Positions 5,337 through 6,500 of a DNA stretch of 6,500 nt are shown here, one piece after another. Both the position numbers and the translations under genes were made by a program. This DNA comes from Deltaproteobacteria bacterium. GTDB lineage: Bacteria > Desulfobacterota > Desulfobulbia > Desulfobulbales > UBA5123. The stretch's first letter is position 1; every line of letters starts with the position of its first letter. The stretch is taken from NCBI GenBank assembly GCA_021788685.1, contig JAJYKH010000157.1, forward strand, positions 1 through 6,500, in the 5' to 3' direction. The notes below the pieces were generated by a model, which searched no databases, was not told the origin of the DNA, and saw nothing but the letters and a program-made list of their open reading frames with translations.

Positions 5337-6432
5337 AGCCCAGCTCCGTCAGGGCCTCGCCCAGGGCGCGCACCAGCCGCTCGTTTTCCGCGGGCAGCCC
5401 CACGGTGATCCGGATGTAGTTGGGGTAGCCGTAGGCCTGCATGGGCCGGACGATCACCCCCTTGGTGAGCAGCCGTTCGTAGAGCTTGCTGCCGCTGCCG
5501 CCCACGTCGACCAGGAAGAAGTTGGCCTGGGAGGGCAGGGGCCGGCAGCCGAGCCGGGCGATCTCCCGATTGAGCCAGATCATGCCCTCGGTGGTCATGG
5601 TGAGCGTCCGCTGGTAATGCTCGTCGTCTTCCAGGGCGGCCAGGGCGCCGATCTGGGCCAGCTGGTTGACGTTGAAGGGCTGGCGCAGCCGGTGGAGGTA
5701 TCCCGCGAGCTCCTGGCGCATGAGGCCGTAGCCGACCCGCAGCCCCGCCAGCCCGTAAGCCTTGGAGAAGGTGCGGAGGGCCACCACCGGCGTCGGCCCC
5801 TGCAGGTAGCGGCGGGCGTCGAGCCGCAGGTCGGGAGCGACGAAATCCACATACGCCTCATCGAGGACCACGATTACGTGATCGGGGACTGCGGCGAGGA
5901 AGGTTTCGAAATCGGCGGCGGTGAACGCCGTCCCCGTGGGGTTGTTGGGATTGTCGAGGAAGATGAGGCGCGTCCGGCCGGTGACCGCTTCGAGGATCGC
6001 CGGGAAGTGATGGCGCATCTCCTTGAGGGGCACCACCCGGTTCACCCCGCCCTGGGCCTGGACCATCTTCTGGTAGACCAGGAAGGTGGGGTGGCTGGTG
6101 ATCACCTCGTCGCCCGGCTGGACGAAGGTGGCGACCAGCAGGGTGATGATCTCGTTCGAGCCGTTGCCGAAGACGATCTCCCCGGGATCCACCCCGATCT
6201 TGGCGGCCAGCCGGGCGGCCAGGTAGTGGCAGCTGCCGTCCGGATACCGGTGCAGCTTGGCAAGCGAGGCGGCGATGGCGGCCACCGCCTTGGGGGACGG
6301 CCCGAGGGCGTTTTCGTTGGAGGCGAGCTTGATCGACCCGGAAATCCCGTATTCCCGCTCCAGCTCCTCGATGGGCTTGCCGGGGGGGTAGGGGACCAGG
6401 GAGGCGATGTTTTCGGCGACTTTGATGTTCAT
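5323..6432 (-). CDS. hisC: Histidinol-phosphate aminotransferase (class I/II PLP aminotransferase)
   Basis: The enzyme transfers an amino group from glutamate to imidazole-acetol phosphate in histidine synthesis. Some HisC paralogues also act on aromatic keto acids. In this 369-aa protein SNENALGPSPKA (38-49) is the N-terminal substrate-loop signature, DNPNNPTG (160-167) and DEAY (191-194) hold the PLP ring, TFSKAYGLAGLRVGY (221-235) contains the Schiff-base Lys224 and phosphate-binding Arg232, and IRITVG (340-345) has the carboxylate-binding Arg341. Length and motifs are complete. The ATG at 6432 matches the usual N-terminus (ENIASLVPYPPGKP) but has no visible Shine-Dalgarno site, because a repeat ends about 8 bp upstream. 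It heads the hisC-cmk-pilZ-selD group. Its position before cmk, where tyrA-aroA often occur, leaves open an aromatic transaminase role. Confidence 0.95.
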   Translation of the reverse strand: MNIKVAENIASLVPYPPGKPIEELEREYGISGSIKLASNENALGPSPKAVAAIAASLAKLHRYPDGSCHYLAARLAAKIGVDPGEIVFGNGSNEIITLLVATFVQPGDEVITSHPTFLVYQKMVQAQGGVNRVVPLKEMRHHFPAILEAVTGRTRLIFLDNPNNPTGTAFTAADFETFLAAVPDHVIVVLDEAYVDFVAPDLRLDARRYLQGPTPVVALRTFSKAYGLAGLRVGYGLMRQELAGYLHRLRQPFNVNQLAQIGALAALEDDEHYQRTLTMTTEGMIWLNREIARLGCRPLPSQANFFLVDVGGSGSKLYERLLTKGVIVRPMQAYGYPNYIRITVGLPAENERLVRALGEALTELGYVAG

Positions 6433-6440
6433 GGTGGGTT

Positions 6441-6500
6441 AACGCAGAGGCGCTAAGATGCAAAGGGCAATTATGTGATGATATCTTTCTTTGCGGCTCT
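6441..6500. repeat. Intergenic inverted-repeat element upstream of hisC, cut by the window edge
   Basis: AGAGGCGCTAAG at 6446-6457 and the reverse complement of CTTTGCGGCTCT at 6489-6500 match at 10 of 12 positions around a 31-nt AT-richer centre, which contrasts sharply with the GC-rich genes. The AACGCAGAGGCGC...CTTTGCG pattern is, from memory, a dispersed intergenic repeat in Geobacter/Desulfuromonas-type and other genomes. The right arm may continue beyond base 6500. Any promoter for hisC must lie in or beyond it. Confidence 0.65.

Noticed and set aside
5275..6456. Long open frame on the + strand across hisC
   Set aside because: It is antisense to an intact hisC with all catalytic motifs; its translation is low-complexity Gly/Asp/Val/His and has no ribosome-binding site.
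6478..6483. TATCAT on the - strand as a -10 box for hisC
   Set aside because: The hexamer is a good match, but the matching -35 would fall outside the window and the site lies in the loop of a repeat, so it cannot be supported.

Overview
The window reads as a GC-rich (about two-thirds G+C by eye) bacterial chromosome segment carrying mostly housekeeping genes. The best fit is Desulfobacterota (the former Deltaproteobacteria, Desulfuromonas/Geobacter-like). That placement is inferred from the protein style, from a selenocysteine-containing SelD, and from two kinds of short intergenic repeat of a sort I associate with GC-rich proteobacteria. No marker gene proves it.

Layout. The left half runs on the + strand. 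It starts with the 3' part of a short-chain dehydrogenase whose C-terminus looks like the SDR half of a bifunctional aldolase/dehydrogenase (1-756). A 288-bp intergenic stretch with several inverted repeats follows (757-1044). Next comes a tight group of three genes: a 198-aa conserved-type hypothetical (1045-1641), an 86-aa hypothetical (1709-1969) and an M24 Xaa-Pro-type aminopeptidase (1988-3088). The right half runs on the - strand and reads from right to left hisC (6432-5323), cmk (5336-4644), a small PilZ-type protein (4629-4285) and selD (4238-3186). The spacing in this half is tight (14-bp overlap, 14-bp gap, 46-bp gap), so it is probably one operon. The two halves converge at 3089-3185 on a 76-bp repeat with imperfect terminal inverted repeats. 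One end of that repeat supplies the selD stop codon. A second kind of repeat starts just upstream of hisC and runs off the right edge.

The main result is that selD is longer than a plain ORF call suggests. Reading upstream from the obvious ORF, an in-frame UGA at 4188-4190 falls at codon 17, the position of the catalytic Cys17 of E. coli SelD, and the essential Lys20 follows at the same spacing. A GC-rich stem-loop with a GGG loop lies 17 nt after the UGA and fits a bacterial SECIS element. The gene is therefore read as a 350-aa selenoprotein (selenophosphate synthetase), not as a truncated 318-aa protein or a pseudogene.

Functionally, the - strand group combines amino-acid biosynthesis (HisC), pyrimidine nucleotide phosphorylation (Cmk), a possible c-di-GMP-related or degenerate PilZ protein, and selenium activation (SelD). 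These are probably co-transcribed without forming one pathway. I did not find a new defence, mobile or biosynthetic system. The unusual points are the Sec-SelD, the repeat elements that abut or form gene ends, and the intergenic structure at 757-1044.
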